64,000 bases of DNA from Blepharisma stoltei (lineage: Eukaryota; Ciliophora; Heterotrichea; Heterotrichida; Blepharismidae), in the NCBI GenBank assembly GCA_914767885.1, contig CAJZBQ010000025.1, positions 1 through 64,000 of the forward strand, read 5' to 3'. Made by a program: the position numbers and the translations under genes. Within the stretch, counting starts at the first letter, position 1. Every line of letters starts with the position of its first letter. Positions 54,149-63,589 of this stretch are shown here, in pieces. A model generated the notes under the pieces. It had not been told where the DNA came from. It made no database searches and saw only the letters and a list, made by a program, of their open reading frames with translations.

Positions 54149-55409
54149 CACTAATCGTTTTATTTTTCAAGTCAAATCTGTATAAATCATAATAATAATT
54201 GAGAAGATATATTCCGTCCTCACATAAAGCCTTATGTGAGGGAAAAAATGCATTTTAGTATGAATTTGAGCCGATATTCTGTCAAGAAAATGGATCATTA
54301 ATTTCGCTTTCGAAAATCCATCCTATAAATTCTATCAAATATCCTCTATTGTTTCCTGTAAAAATTCTTTTTTGAGTGTCTCCAATAAAATCCATACAAT
54401 CAAAATAGGAATTAAGATCAGGGCAACATCCATGCAATTTTAAAGAATGATATCCCACTACCAATATTGTATCTCCAAGAACAGCACAAGAAAAATAATC
54501 AGTGGCTCTTGGAAGCTTTGCTATTTTTAATCACACTGACTTATCAAGATCAAATTTTTCCCAAAAATCGCCTGACCCACCAAAAGCATAAACATAGCCT
54601 TTATAGTAAGCAAGCGCTGTAAAATTTGTAAATACACGAGGAGGATAAATTTTTATACCAAACCCAAATGTAATTGTAAAAGCTTTTGAACTTGAATTCG
54701 AAAGGTAAAAAATTTCATTGTTAGGTAGTAAGTATATAGAATCATAATAGTCAGGAATTTCGGTTGAATAAGTTAAATTTGTGGAATTTGGGATTTCAGT
54801 AAATCAAAAACATAAATTGTAGGATCCAATTCTTTAAAGTAAATAAGCTGAGTAGAAAGCATAGAGAGTTCACTATTTAAATTATGCTCAAAATTAAAAT
54901 TTGGATCAATTGCCTAAGGAGAAAATCACTCCTTCATAATCTTTAAAAGTTGTGATTTTTCAATGTCTAACATAATCCTCTATTAATTCAATGGGCATTT
55001 TCAGAATAGTCTCCATAAATGTAGGGTCTCCATACTCTGGGATTTCAGTCAAATTTTCACATAAACTAATTATTTCTTCACATTTTTTATTGATTATACC
55101 AACATTTAAATTCATCAAATACATATTGTGAGTAAAGCCATAAACTTCATTATTTTTTATTTCATTTCAATATAAATTCACTTTGCTCTTTAATTCTTCT
55201 GCGCATCTCCTTAATATTTCTCTGCTTTTTTCATTAATAACTGTAAAAATACCATTCATCTCGTGTATTTCTATATTTTGATGTTCACCTGCATGTTTGG
55301 CGCATATAAATTGTTTGAGTCCTAGGCATTTACAAGTCTTTATAGGCTTTTCTTGACACTCTTCAATATAGCATCTAATACTTTTTATTTTATTCTCATG
55401 AAATTTCAT
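54149..55409 (-). pseudogene. K3: B-box/Kelch copy, broken by bacterial insert
   Basis: ATG at 55409 (MKFHENKIKSIRCYIEECQE) with an intact B-box-like N-terminus. An 11-bp deletion near 54911 (the K1 stretch AAAATAGCTTG is missing) and other small changes shift the frame in the Kelch region. The C-terminal end is cut by the bacterial fragment; the missing last ~10 codons would lie beyond 52707. It is the copy next to the CFAP97-like gene and so probably sits at the original locus. Confidence 0.78.
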
Positions 55410-55452
55410 ATTTATTAATATTTTGTTATAGATTACATGGAGTAATACTTGA

Positions 55453-56171
55453 CTATAACTCTGCTGGAGATTTAGAATCAATCCCTGCTAATGAAAAGGA
55501 CTTAGAAATTGGCGAATTTCCAAGTGATTTCGAGTTTTCTTTTGTAATAAAAAGACTTGTATCCGCTTCTATAGGAGGTAATTTACCTTTCTTCACTTCG
55601 CTTTTTGAAATACTTTTCTGAATTTGTGCATTTTTGAACCTCGATCGGTTCCCAGCATACTGCTGAAACTGTTGAAACTCTTTTTCCATTGACTTTCGGT
55701 CAAGTCCTGAGCTGGCTTCATTGATCCGTTTTATAATCCTTTGATTTTCTTCATTAATTTTGGCATTGCTTACCCCTTTAAATTGATATAAAAATTCGTG
55801 TTCCAATCTAAAGGGAGTTTAAGTACCTAAAGTTTACCAATATTTTATTCTAAATTAAAGGAAAAAGGGGGAGTTAGTCTTCATTTGTGGACATGTAAAG
55901 ATTTTGGGCTTCAGTGGTGGTTTTCGAATTTTTTACTTTTTTGGTGAATATTGACGATTTTTTCTAATAAATGATAGTTTTCTGATTGGATATTTCGAGA
56001 TCGTTGGATTGGATAAGATCCATGGCCATACTTTTTGGTGACAGGATTAAGGTACTGCTCTGGCATACGATTATCAATGTTTTTTGAAGGCTTTTTCTTG
56101 ATTTCATCAAGTTTCTTGTTATGTTTCGCAATATCAAGGGCTCTTTCCCATGCAGAATAGGGATTAAGCAT
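55453..56171 (-). CDS. CFAP97-like ciliary protein, one IES
   Basis: ATG at 56171 (MLNPYSAWERALDIAKHNKK). Removing the 104-bp IES 55771-55874 joins VHKWRL to SNAKINEENQRIIKRINEAS in frame; TAG at 55453-55455; about 204 residues. Features of the CFAP97/Hemingway (KIAA1430) family: the N-terminal WERAL...HNKKLDEIKKKPS...ID pattern, ENYHLLEKIVNI (compare DNRxLLxKMxxI) and a second ENQRIIKRI helix. Family members associate with motile cilia and axonemes. The C-terminus is Ser/Lys-rich. Confidence 0.75.
55771..55874. mobile_element. Short IES, 104 bp, TTTAAATTGGAAC family
   Basis: TA-bounded. Left end CCCCTTTAAATTGATATAAA, right end (inverted) TTCTAAATTAAAGGAAAAAG, with a second inverted copy GTTCCAATCTAAAGGGAG near 55799. 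Removal restores the CFAP97-like frame (AGA-CTA-AGC-AAT). It is the smallest IES seen here, and still carries the extra internal motif copy. Confidence 0.88.
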
Positions 56172-56216
56172 ATTTAATTTGTTTAAAAATGCATGAAATA
56201 AATTGAAGATTTTATA

Positions 56217-56947
56217 TTACTCCATCGTTCTTGGCTTTGGTCTATAGTAAACTTGGAAAACCATCCCATCCTCAATATTGCAGCTAATTAAACTGTCATT
56301 TTCTCTTATTTCTTTTCCACCGAAAAAAAGTCTCATTTTATCAGTTTGAATCCCATTCTTTTCTAAAATAATTTGCTTTAGGTCTCTACCAGTTTTTGTA
56401 TTGTCAACTTCTACTTCAATATCATTGGGACTTGAAGAGATCCTTCCTTTTAATTTTATAATTTCTTGCTTGATGATCTTTTTTGATATTCTAAACAAAT
56501 TTATGCTGATTTTTGGTAAATCTATTTTATTATTTTTTAATTTTTAATAAAAAAGCATATAAATCCTCCAGGTGGAAAGATAGGGTCATTAATCATAAAT
56601 GGAGGGACATTATACCGATTTCCTTCAGCGTCAACGCATACAGACATGGTATCTTTTTCGACCTTGATTTCAGCCATTTCTAGAATTGCTTTCGCAGTTT
56701 CTGCATCTGCTTCAGCAGCTTGTCTGATGTACAGTCATATATGTCTGTGACCTGTTTTTTGTACACACCAAAACTCTTCTCGTTTTCGCCTCAGTTCTTC
56801 ACCTGTAATAGTAGCTTGCCAAGCTGGGGTTCTTTTAATGCCTTCTCCTGCTTCTTTGCCGTCTAATTCTTTATAGTCATTTGCTATGAAAAAGTCAAGT
56901 TTATTAACGTCACCTTCATATTCAGTACGAGTCCCACAGCAGCCCAT
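56217..56947 (-). CDS. UBTD-like ubiquitin-domain protein
   Basis: ATG at 56947 gives MGCCGTRTEYEG, with Gly2 and Cys suited to myristoylation/palmitoylation. The N-terminal block TPAWQATITGEELRRKREEF, then DAEGNRYNVPPFMI, matches the UBTD1/2 N-terminal domain; a TGA=Trp lies at 56735-56737. The C-terminal block (EVDNTKTGRDLKQIILEKNG, then RLFFGGKEIRENDSL) is a ubiquitin-like fold. The two blocks are separated by an AT-rich stretch (about 56500-56540) with TAA/TAG stops. An intron or a short IES is likely there, but I could not place its ends. UBTD proteins interact with E2 enzymes; membrane association is inferred. Confidence 0.72.
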
Positions 56948-57181
56948 TTACAGTTCTCTAAAAAATATGCGTTAGTTTACAAAATTTAAATGGAAGCAAA
57001 AACTGTGGTGAAATGAAAAATATACCCAATTTTAAAGGATTTTCATATTAAAAAAACAGTAGTTTTAGAGGATTTATTCAACTAAATAGGGATATGTCAA
57101 CAAAAGATTAATATAGGCTTTTGACGAAAAACAAATAATTTGCTTATTTATGATTGCGCAATAGTATATAAATTCAAAATT

Positions 57182-57475
57182 TTAATTATTTTTAAATTCC
57201 CAAGTATCAATATCAAAAGCATTATAGCAGCTAGAATGCTCGGATTCTGGAGTTTTGGAGAATGGTGTAATTATTTCGTCTGTTTGTAAACCTTGATCTG
57301 TAACTTGAATTTTGATGATATTTATAGGTTTTGCTAATTTTTGAGAAAATCTTGTTAATACTTTTTTGTGGGCAGGGCTTAAATTCTTATTCTCCTCCAC
57401 AAGCCACTCAAGAAGAGGTTTATTTTTGCAATTCAAAAGTCTCAGTTTTGTAATGTTTGAAACTAAATTTGATTA
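57182..57475 (-). CDS. Hypothetical, possible 3' exon of next gene
   Basis: Open frame VSNITKLRLLNCKNKPLLEW to TAA at 57182, no ATG at its beginning (a TAA precedes it near 57474). It ends with TPESEHSSCYNAFDIDTWEF. Because it lies just downstream of the following gene on the same strand, it may be the same gene with an unresolved insert at about 57475-57600. No family recognised. Confidence 0.4.
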
Positions 57476-57601
57476 AAATTTAGATTTTAATTAGAGAGAT
57501 GCCTCATATAAAATTATTTATAAATAATTTTTTTTTAAAACAAATTAAATTAAAAACGTTGCTCATGTAGAAGGTTAATTTCATACAAATACCTAATGAC
57601 T

Positions 57602-58165
57602 TTAATATTCACAGAAGGAGGAGTTAGGCATTATTTCCAAGGACAGATCTCGATTTTTATCCTGAAAGCTAATTTCTTTTATTGGGACTAGGCCTCTTGT
57701 ATAATCCTCATTTTGAGGGGAAGCCTCAACTGAGTCATTTATGCAAGACAAAGCAGATAATTGCTTTATTCTTTTTCCTTTTTTATTTTTTCCTTGAAAA
57801 ATGCGTTCAGGTTTTATATACGATTTTTCAGCCCTTTGATGCTCAGAATTAGATTTTAAGTGATTTGGTGAATTTCCATGAGTAAAAAGCCTTGAGATAT
57901 TATACCCAAAAGAAGACTTTGATTGAGCCGATGGAGAAGGCGGCTGAGCATTCATAATTTTAATAGAATTTTCTTCTCAAAACCTTGAAAAAATACTTTC
58001 ATGCTTGGATTCTGATTTCTTTTGAAAATCAAGAGAAGATCCTACTAAATGTCTGAATTTGTGGGGAGGAATTTTTTCATCTAGACTTATAGGCGAATAT
58101 AGGCAGCCAAATCGTTCTTGCTTTTGCTGCTTTTTTAGCGGAGGAAGAGATATGACCCTGCTCAT
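57602..58165 (-). CDS. Hypothetical Ser/Lys-rich protein
   Basis: ATG at 58165 (MSRVISLPPLKKQQKQERFG), read through TGA=Trp at 57974-57976, so the two blocks are one protein of about 187 residues, TAA at 57602-57604. Predicted mostly disordered, basic and Ser-rich with short motifs (HKFRHLVGSSLDFQ, GLVPIKEISFQDKN). It shares a 215-bp upstream region with the divergent CH-domain gene, so a bidirectional promoter is possible. Confidence 0.65.
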
Positions 58166-58380
58166 ATTAGTTTAGCATTTCATTAGTAAGGACTTTATTC
58201 TTAATTAATGGAATAATTGTTTCTACCCACATTTAATCTCATATTTGATATATTAAAATTGTATTAAAAATATTTGTATTTGGAATGTCTTAAAATACAA
58301 TTTCGATATGCAGATCAACAACATTTAAAATATTTTCGTTTTTTATAGCTACAAAATTAATTTTATTAAAAAATTCAAAA

Positions 58381-61270
58381 ATGAAAGCGGATTCGAGACT
58401 TAAAAACGACTTCTCAGACTTAATTGATTGGATCAATTCCTTTGACGTCCCTTCTTGCCTGCTAGCTTCTTCTATTGAAGATTTAAAATCTGGAATCGTC
58501 CTCTGTGACGCTCTGGCCTATCTAAAATCCCGTCCCTTATTCCTAGATGTATATATATGAACAATGGTGAGGGCAGACCAGCCGACCCCTCCTGACCCTA
58601 TTTCTTCAACACCAGCAGGTAGCAGCCCAGTGTAAGGGAAAGGGCAGAAAGAGGCCGGTAATTCTTTATGTATATCTGGTTAGGTTTTTCACAGGCTCCG
58701 AGGTAGCTAATGCCTGGGACTTGAGTTTTTGCCTTTGAGATTATCATTGGAAAAGGAGAAAACTAGCAGAAGCCCTGAGCCCATGATAATTCTTCGAGCA
58801 TGGCTCAAGAGGTGATATTTGTCCTTAAGAAATTGAGAGTTTCACCCCTGGTAGTGGGTCCAAAGGCTCTAGGAGTCATGGAAGTAAGATCGGCTATGCG
58901 AACTCCTTGCCTGCAGTGGCAAGGAAGGGTGTCTTCCAGGATCCCTCGGCTCGATGAGCATGCTGAGGTGGAAACTCCGCCTCAGTCGAAGAAGAAGAGC
59001 TTATTTTCATTTTAACATTCCCAGATGTAAAGCGACATTCAAATTTTCAAAAATCCCCGAAATCTTCTGCAATACACAATTTTCAAGTATTTTTAAGAGA
59101 AGTTGGAAGCTCACTTCCTTCTCCCCTCAATTCTTACACACCTCAAGACTTATTTTCAGTGATTTCTATGTAGGACTTTAATAAACTTTACAATATTCTC
59201 AAATGGCTTTCCGCAATTTTTGGTCATGAAACAGTCAATGAAGAGCTGACAGAAAGAGAAATCAAACGGCCAAACACGTCAACAGATAGCAAATCGCTTA
59301 CAAAGAATTATTCAAAGGTAATTCAGAGCTCTCCTCCAAAATCCTATGAAAGAGCAGTGTCAACTCCAAAAGCAAGAGAAAATTCTTCATATTCACAACA
59401 AAGGCTATTTAAAACTCCGAGATCTCATACACCGATTTCGCAGGCAAAAAACAGGTTGGCAAGTCCGAAAAGTATTGTGAAAAAACAAGCTGCACCAAAA
59501 ACATTTTTGCCTTTAAATAAGCTGCAAGATATAGAGCAGCCTTATGATCCTCCACAAAGGACTAGAAGGGAAATCAGAATTATTTCTGACTCACTCCCCT
59601 TCTCCAGTAATAAACAAATTCTTGCTTATACAAGGGGGTTCCACACAATTTTCAAATATAAAATTTATATAAATAGAATTTGCTTATATTTGGGGTTTTC
59701 ATATAAAAAGTGTAAATCCAATACGATCTATTAATATAAAAATTTACAATTTAAATTTTGTCTAAAAATACCTTAAAAAATAAGCAAGAATTTGCTTATT
59801 ACGAGGGAGTCAGTGAAATCTCAAGTTCATGACTGGCTTGCAGGACTGAATATTGTAAAAAATGATATAATTGAAGAAGCCAGCTCTGGGACATTATTTT
59901 GTGATTTAATTAATAGATTAGAAGGACGGCAAGAAGTAATCAAAGGAATTCACCGAACAAAGAATAAGTCTTCCATACAAGCAAACATAAATAAAGCATT
60001 AAGCTACCTTAGGCAGCTTGAAAAATTTTCTAGCGAGCATCTTTGAAACGGACACAACATTATGGATGGGGACGAAAACGAAATTTGGGGACTGCTAAAA
60101 GATATTTATGACTATTATTCCATCTCAAAATCACAAAACAGCCAAAATAACTCATTTTACTCAGCTAGAAATAATAAGTCGCCCAAAGGATTGTATAGGT
60201 TTGATATGGGAAAATCAACGTCAAGGATTTTATCACCAAGGCCTGTCATTACTGAAAGTGAGCAGATTGAGCCAAATTTTCTAGAAAATAATAGACATAA
60301 AGAAATTTCTCAAGAAACTATTAGAAAGATAAAATTTTGACTAAGAAACCTAGGACTTGGGCATTTATTGGAGCTCGAAGGAAAGCATTTTTTGCAAGAC
60401 CCATTTAGAAATGGATATATAATCTCAGAAGTTGTAAAAACCATTGACGGAGAAAAATCATCAAAAGCCTTTCCTTCCTGCAAAAACGTACAAAATACCA
60501 AAGAAAATATTCGATTATCTTTAGATTCTTTAAAGACAAATCATAGGTCAATTTTTAGCAGTTACCAATACGACATAGATGAAATTCTTAATGGAGAGAA
60601 AAAAACAATATGATGCTTACTAGAAGAACTTATGATAGAAAATTCCCCACACAGAGTACTATCCAATGAAAGAATTTCTGACCCAAAGCTTCTTTTACAA
60701 TTAGAAAAATCAATGTTTGCTTTTCAAAAAGCAGCTCCAAGGCTACCATTTTCAAAAGAAGACGAGCTAAGATCGCCCAAACAAATTTCTTTTTTAGAAG
60801 ATTCCAGGAATTTTTCATTAAATAGGTCAGCAAAAAATGAAGATATTTTTCCTGATAGAAAAGAAAGCCGACAAAATTTCAGTTACCGAAGTAGCTTTAA
60901 CTTTAATTGGTTGCAGATTTTTGGAATAAATATTGATATGGAAAATGACGTGATACCTGAATTCAGCTCAGGAGTTTTACTGTGTGAAATTCTACAAAAA
61001 TTAGAACGAAGGAAGATTCCTGGAGTTGACGCGAGGCCTAAATCGACTCCTGTGTGTTTACATAACGTTGCAAAAGCTTTGGATGTATTAAAAGCTAAAC
61101 CAAAGTTTCCAAGTAAATTGTTTTTTATAGAAAATGATATAGTTAACGGTAAAGGGGAGACTATCAGAGAATTATTGTTAAGTATTTTCAAAATTTATAA
61201 GGTCACGATAAATTCGCTATCGAAATTCAGAAGTAAATCTCATGAAAGGGTAAGCAATAGTTTTTTATAA
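58381..61270 (+). CDS. Multi-calponin-homology-domain protein
   Basis: ATG at 58381 (MKADSRLKNDFSDLIDWINS). It requires removal of the retroelement-like insert 58552-59029, splicing of a 15-nt intron at 59159-59173 and removal of the IES 59608-59799. TGA=Trp at several sites; TAA at 61268-61270. Four CH-like units: 1, IDWINSF...LKSGIVLCDALAYL; 2, VHDWLAGL...SSGTLFCDLINRLEG...NINKALSYLRQL; 3, KFWLRNLGL...FRNGYIISEVVKTI; 4, FNWLQIFGINI...SSGVLLCEILQKLE...HNVAKALDVLK. Long Ser/Pro-rich linkers join them. CH repeats bind actin or, as in CFAP/spef-type proteins, microtubules; which applies here is unknown. Confidence 0.85.
58552..59029 (+). mobile_element. Retroelement-like insert in CH-domain gene
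   Basis: 465-bp GC-rich insert (58552-59016) between ATTCCTAGATGTA (58539-58551) and ATTCCCAGATGTA (59017-59029), a 13-bp duplication with one mismatch. The duplication ends in TA; TA-to-TA removal gives LFLDV-KRHSNFQKS. The right end has a tail GAAGAAGAAGAGC then TTATTTTCATTTT. No ORF of note. Confidence 0.72.
59159..59173 (+). other. 15-nt spliceosomal intron
   Basis: GTGATTTCTATGTAG in the CH-domain gene, containing an in-frame TAG. Splicing joins PQDLFS to DFNKLYNILKW. Confidence 0.88.
59608..59799. mobile_element. IES, 192 bp, CTTGCTTAT family
   Basis: Inverted ends TAATAAACAAATTCTTGCTT and TAATAAGCAAATTCTTGCTT (right, inverse), one mismatch in 22. TA-to-TA removal gives TTC-TCC-AGT-ACG-AGG and joins LPFSS to TRESVKSQVHDW. 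Shares its end motif with the IES at 40114. Confidence 0.92.
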
Positions 61271-61477
61271 TTTTATATTTAAAAATTATACTGTTTTGCG
61301 TGATTTTGATTATTTTTGAATTCTATCAAATCTGCAATTAATAATATATAAAATGATAGTAATAATAAAATAGACGAATTAAAGCAGAGATTTGAAAAAC
61401 TAAGACTTCTTTGATATAGACTAAGTCTTCTTGATTGTAGCCTATTTGTGTGATTTCGGATCATGCCAAATGATTGT

Positions 61478-62540
61478 TTACTTTTGGTAGTGCGGCTTGA
61501 AATTTGTTCTAATTTTTTGAGTGAGGCATTTGACTGAAAAAAAACCCTTAAATTCCGCACTATTTAAAAATTTTCGACCAAATCTTCATCGATGAAATGC
61601 ATGCACGATCATTGAGCCTGAACCCGTGATTTCATGCAGAAGAACTGCTAACTCCCCCCCCCCTCCGTGAGTGAACAAAACCATTAGAAAAATCGCTATT
61701 TTTTGCCAAAAAACCCCACCTCTGTGAGTGAACAAAAACTTTTTTAATACAAAAATTTTTTATGGAAAAAAATTTTGATATATAAATGATAATTATTATA
61801 ATGAAATCTAGAGCTAATTCTGTTTAAATTTTAAACGAATTGCTTTTTTAAAACATAAATTTTATAAATTAAATTAATATTTGCTTTCCAATTTTTGGGA
61901 ATTAGGATTTTTTTAAATTTCGAAAAAAAAATATTTTTTTATAAAATTTATATATAAATTTTTTTAAAAAAAAAAATTAACCCCTCTGTGACGTGAGTGA
62001 ACAAAATTTTTTTGTTCACTCACGGAGGGGGGGGGAGTAAGGAAACAGTAAAAAATACTATTAGGATAATTGATACAATAAATCCAAGGGTGTTAGGAAT
62101 AAAGCTGTAGATCATAAGAAGAAAATAAAAGGCTTTGATTTTAGGAAAAATTCGTTCTCTTATGCATGCTGCAATCCAAAACCAGGCAAGCTTTGATAGC
62201 AGAGCGCCAGGGACTAAAATAGGGACTCAATAGAAAATGACTGTAAAATTCCCTAAAAACGCAGATAAAGAGGAAGAAATCACATAAAATGCCCAAATGC
62301 TGAAATTGAGTATAAAATCAAATATCATAGTAAGCAGAATTGCTAAATATTCTCCAATTCATATCAAAGAAGTATATCCAAAGTGTGCTCCCTTTTCTAT
62401 TGCATCCATGGAAATTTTGTCTGAAAATAGATAAGTCAAGATAAGCAAAACAATTGTAGTAATTACCCATAAAATGGTATTTTTGCTTTTATTCTCCTTC
62501 TTTCTGTTAATTATATGTGCGTTCACTTCAACTTCATTTA
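61478..62540 (-). CDS. Multipass membrane protein, one IES, start unresolved
   Basis: Frame from about 62540 (KLNEVEVNAHIINRKKENKS), with TGA=Trp, at least four hydrophobic segments (ILWVITTIVLLILTYLF; IGEYLAILLTMIFDFILNF; VISSSLSAFLGNFTVIFYW; FIPNTLGFIVSIILIVFF). The IES 61649-62037 interrupts it; TA-to-TA removal joins FFTVSLAVLLHEITGSG in frame. The C-terminus runs to TAA at 61478-61480. No ATG was found at the 5' end. A GT-AG 15-mer could be formed across the next IES (62552-63036), so the first exon may lie beyond it. No family recognised. Opposite-strand reading of 61340-61560 is also open, so the last part is less sure. Confidence 0.5.
61649..62037. mobile_element. IES/MITE, 389 bp, CTCCGTGAGTGAAC family
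   Basis: TA-bounded (61649-61650; 62038-62039), nearly identical in order and core to the copies at 16708 and 28033: three direct end motifs (about 61656, 61716 and 61981) and one inverted (62011-62033). Removal extends the membrane-protein frame. Confidence 0.9.
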
Positions 62541-62551
62541 ATTTTTTATAC

Positions 62552-63036
62552 TAACTCCCCCCCATCCTTGATCGAACGACTCGCCATCGTTCGATCAAGG
62601 ATGGGGGTTAAATAAGAGGGTTAAGAGTATTTAATAATTATTTTTACAGCAAAAAATTGAATTAATTTCATAAAAATACCAATTTTTAATATTTTGATTT
62701 ATTAGTTACCCTTTTAAACTGTATAAATTTTAATTTAAATTAAATATTTTTTAAAAATTTTAAAGAATCTCTATTTTATTAGATTATTGAGCTTTTAAAG
62801 CCTAGGTTGATGTCTAAATCACTTCGGATGGTTGATTTCGCAGCTTTCTGTCGTCTCAAAGCTCTGAAAACAACTTCATTAGGCACATCTTCCAAAGCGT
62901 TTGATAACTAATATGTTTTATATATATAAAAAATTTGCATGATATGAAAATCGTTCGATCAAGGATGGGGGTTAATTTCCCCAATTTTTTAGGAATTTTT
63001 ACAGTCAACCGTTCGATCAAGGATGGGGGGGGGGAG
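62552..63036. mobile_element. IES/MITE, 485 bp, CCATCCTTGATCGAACG family
   Basis: TA-bounded (62552-62553; 63037-63038). A different end motif, CCCATCCTTGATCGAACG, occurs once directly (about 62561) and three times inverted (about 62589, 62948 and 63010). The left pair forms a hairpin. The spacing mirrors the CTCCGTGAGTGAAC family read backwards. The ORF inside (62856-63053) is a shadow. Confidence 0.88.
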
Positions 63037-63183
63037 TAAGTTAAAATTACCAATTTCTTATAATATCCTAGAGAAAATTATTATTTATAAATAACTAAAA
63101 ATTATTTTTTCCTCTGAGAATTATATTTAATTTAACAATAATACTTACTCTTTATATAGTCAAAGCAAAATTTATAATTAATT

Positions 63184-63399
63184 TTATTTATAAAATATTA
63201 ATTTTGGCAAAAGACTTAGCAATTTGTTGTAATCAATTTCATTTCCCACCTCTTCTTCAAAACTTCCATCATTATAAGTAATTCACATGTTTTTCTCATC
63301 TACATTATAAACAGAGCTCAATTTTTCTATCAGTCTTTCATAGCTTTCTGGCGGTCTGCTCAGCCTTATATCTTTCCTAATTTTAGATCTAACTATCAT
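63184..63399 (-). CDS. Small PB1-like protein
   Basis: 71 residues, ATG at 63399 (MIVRSKIRKDIRLSRPPESY), one TGA=Trp, TAA at 63184-63186. The order strand-turn-strand, helix (SYERLIEKLSSVYNV), then the acidic loop WITYNDGSFEEEV resembles a PB1 domain (compare KYxDEDGD loops). A stand-alone PB1 would act by pairing with a PB1 partner. Short length keeps confidence moderate. Confidence 0.55.
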
Positions 63400-63589
63400 A
63401 TTTTTACAATTTACGCTATAAACAAAAATTAAATATAATTTATCCACAATAATAGATCGCTATAACCCATCATCATACCAGCCAGAAAAAATATGGTCCA
63501 AGGCACCTGTCTTATCTGATTAGGGCATGCTAGAACCATAAATGGAGATTTGCCCTTTTCACTTTGACTTCTCAAAAATCTGACAAGTA

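Noticed and set aside
52700-54150. Bacterial block as simple contamination
   Set aside because: Both sides continue as matching parts of the same tandem Kelch repeat, and the lpxC stop comes from host DNA; a chimera is still possible and is given as the refuting test.
61279-61560. Minus-strand ORF ending in hydrophobic sequence, and the open plus-strand frame opposite
   Set aside because: Both strands are open by composition; neither has a start, splice or homology that settles it.
62856-63053. ORF inside the CCATCCTTGATCGAACG element
   Set aside because: Spans the repeated end motif and core of a non-coding IES.
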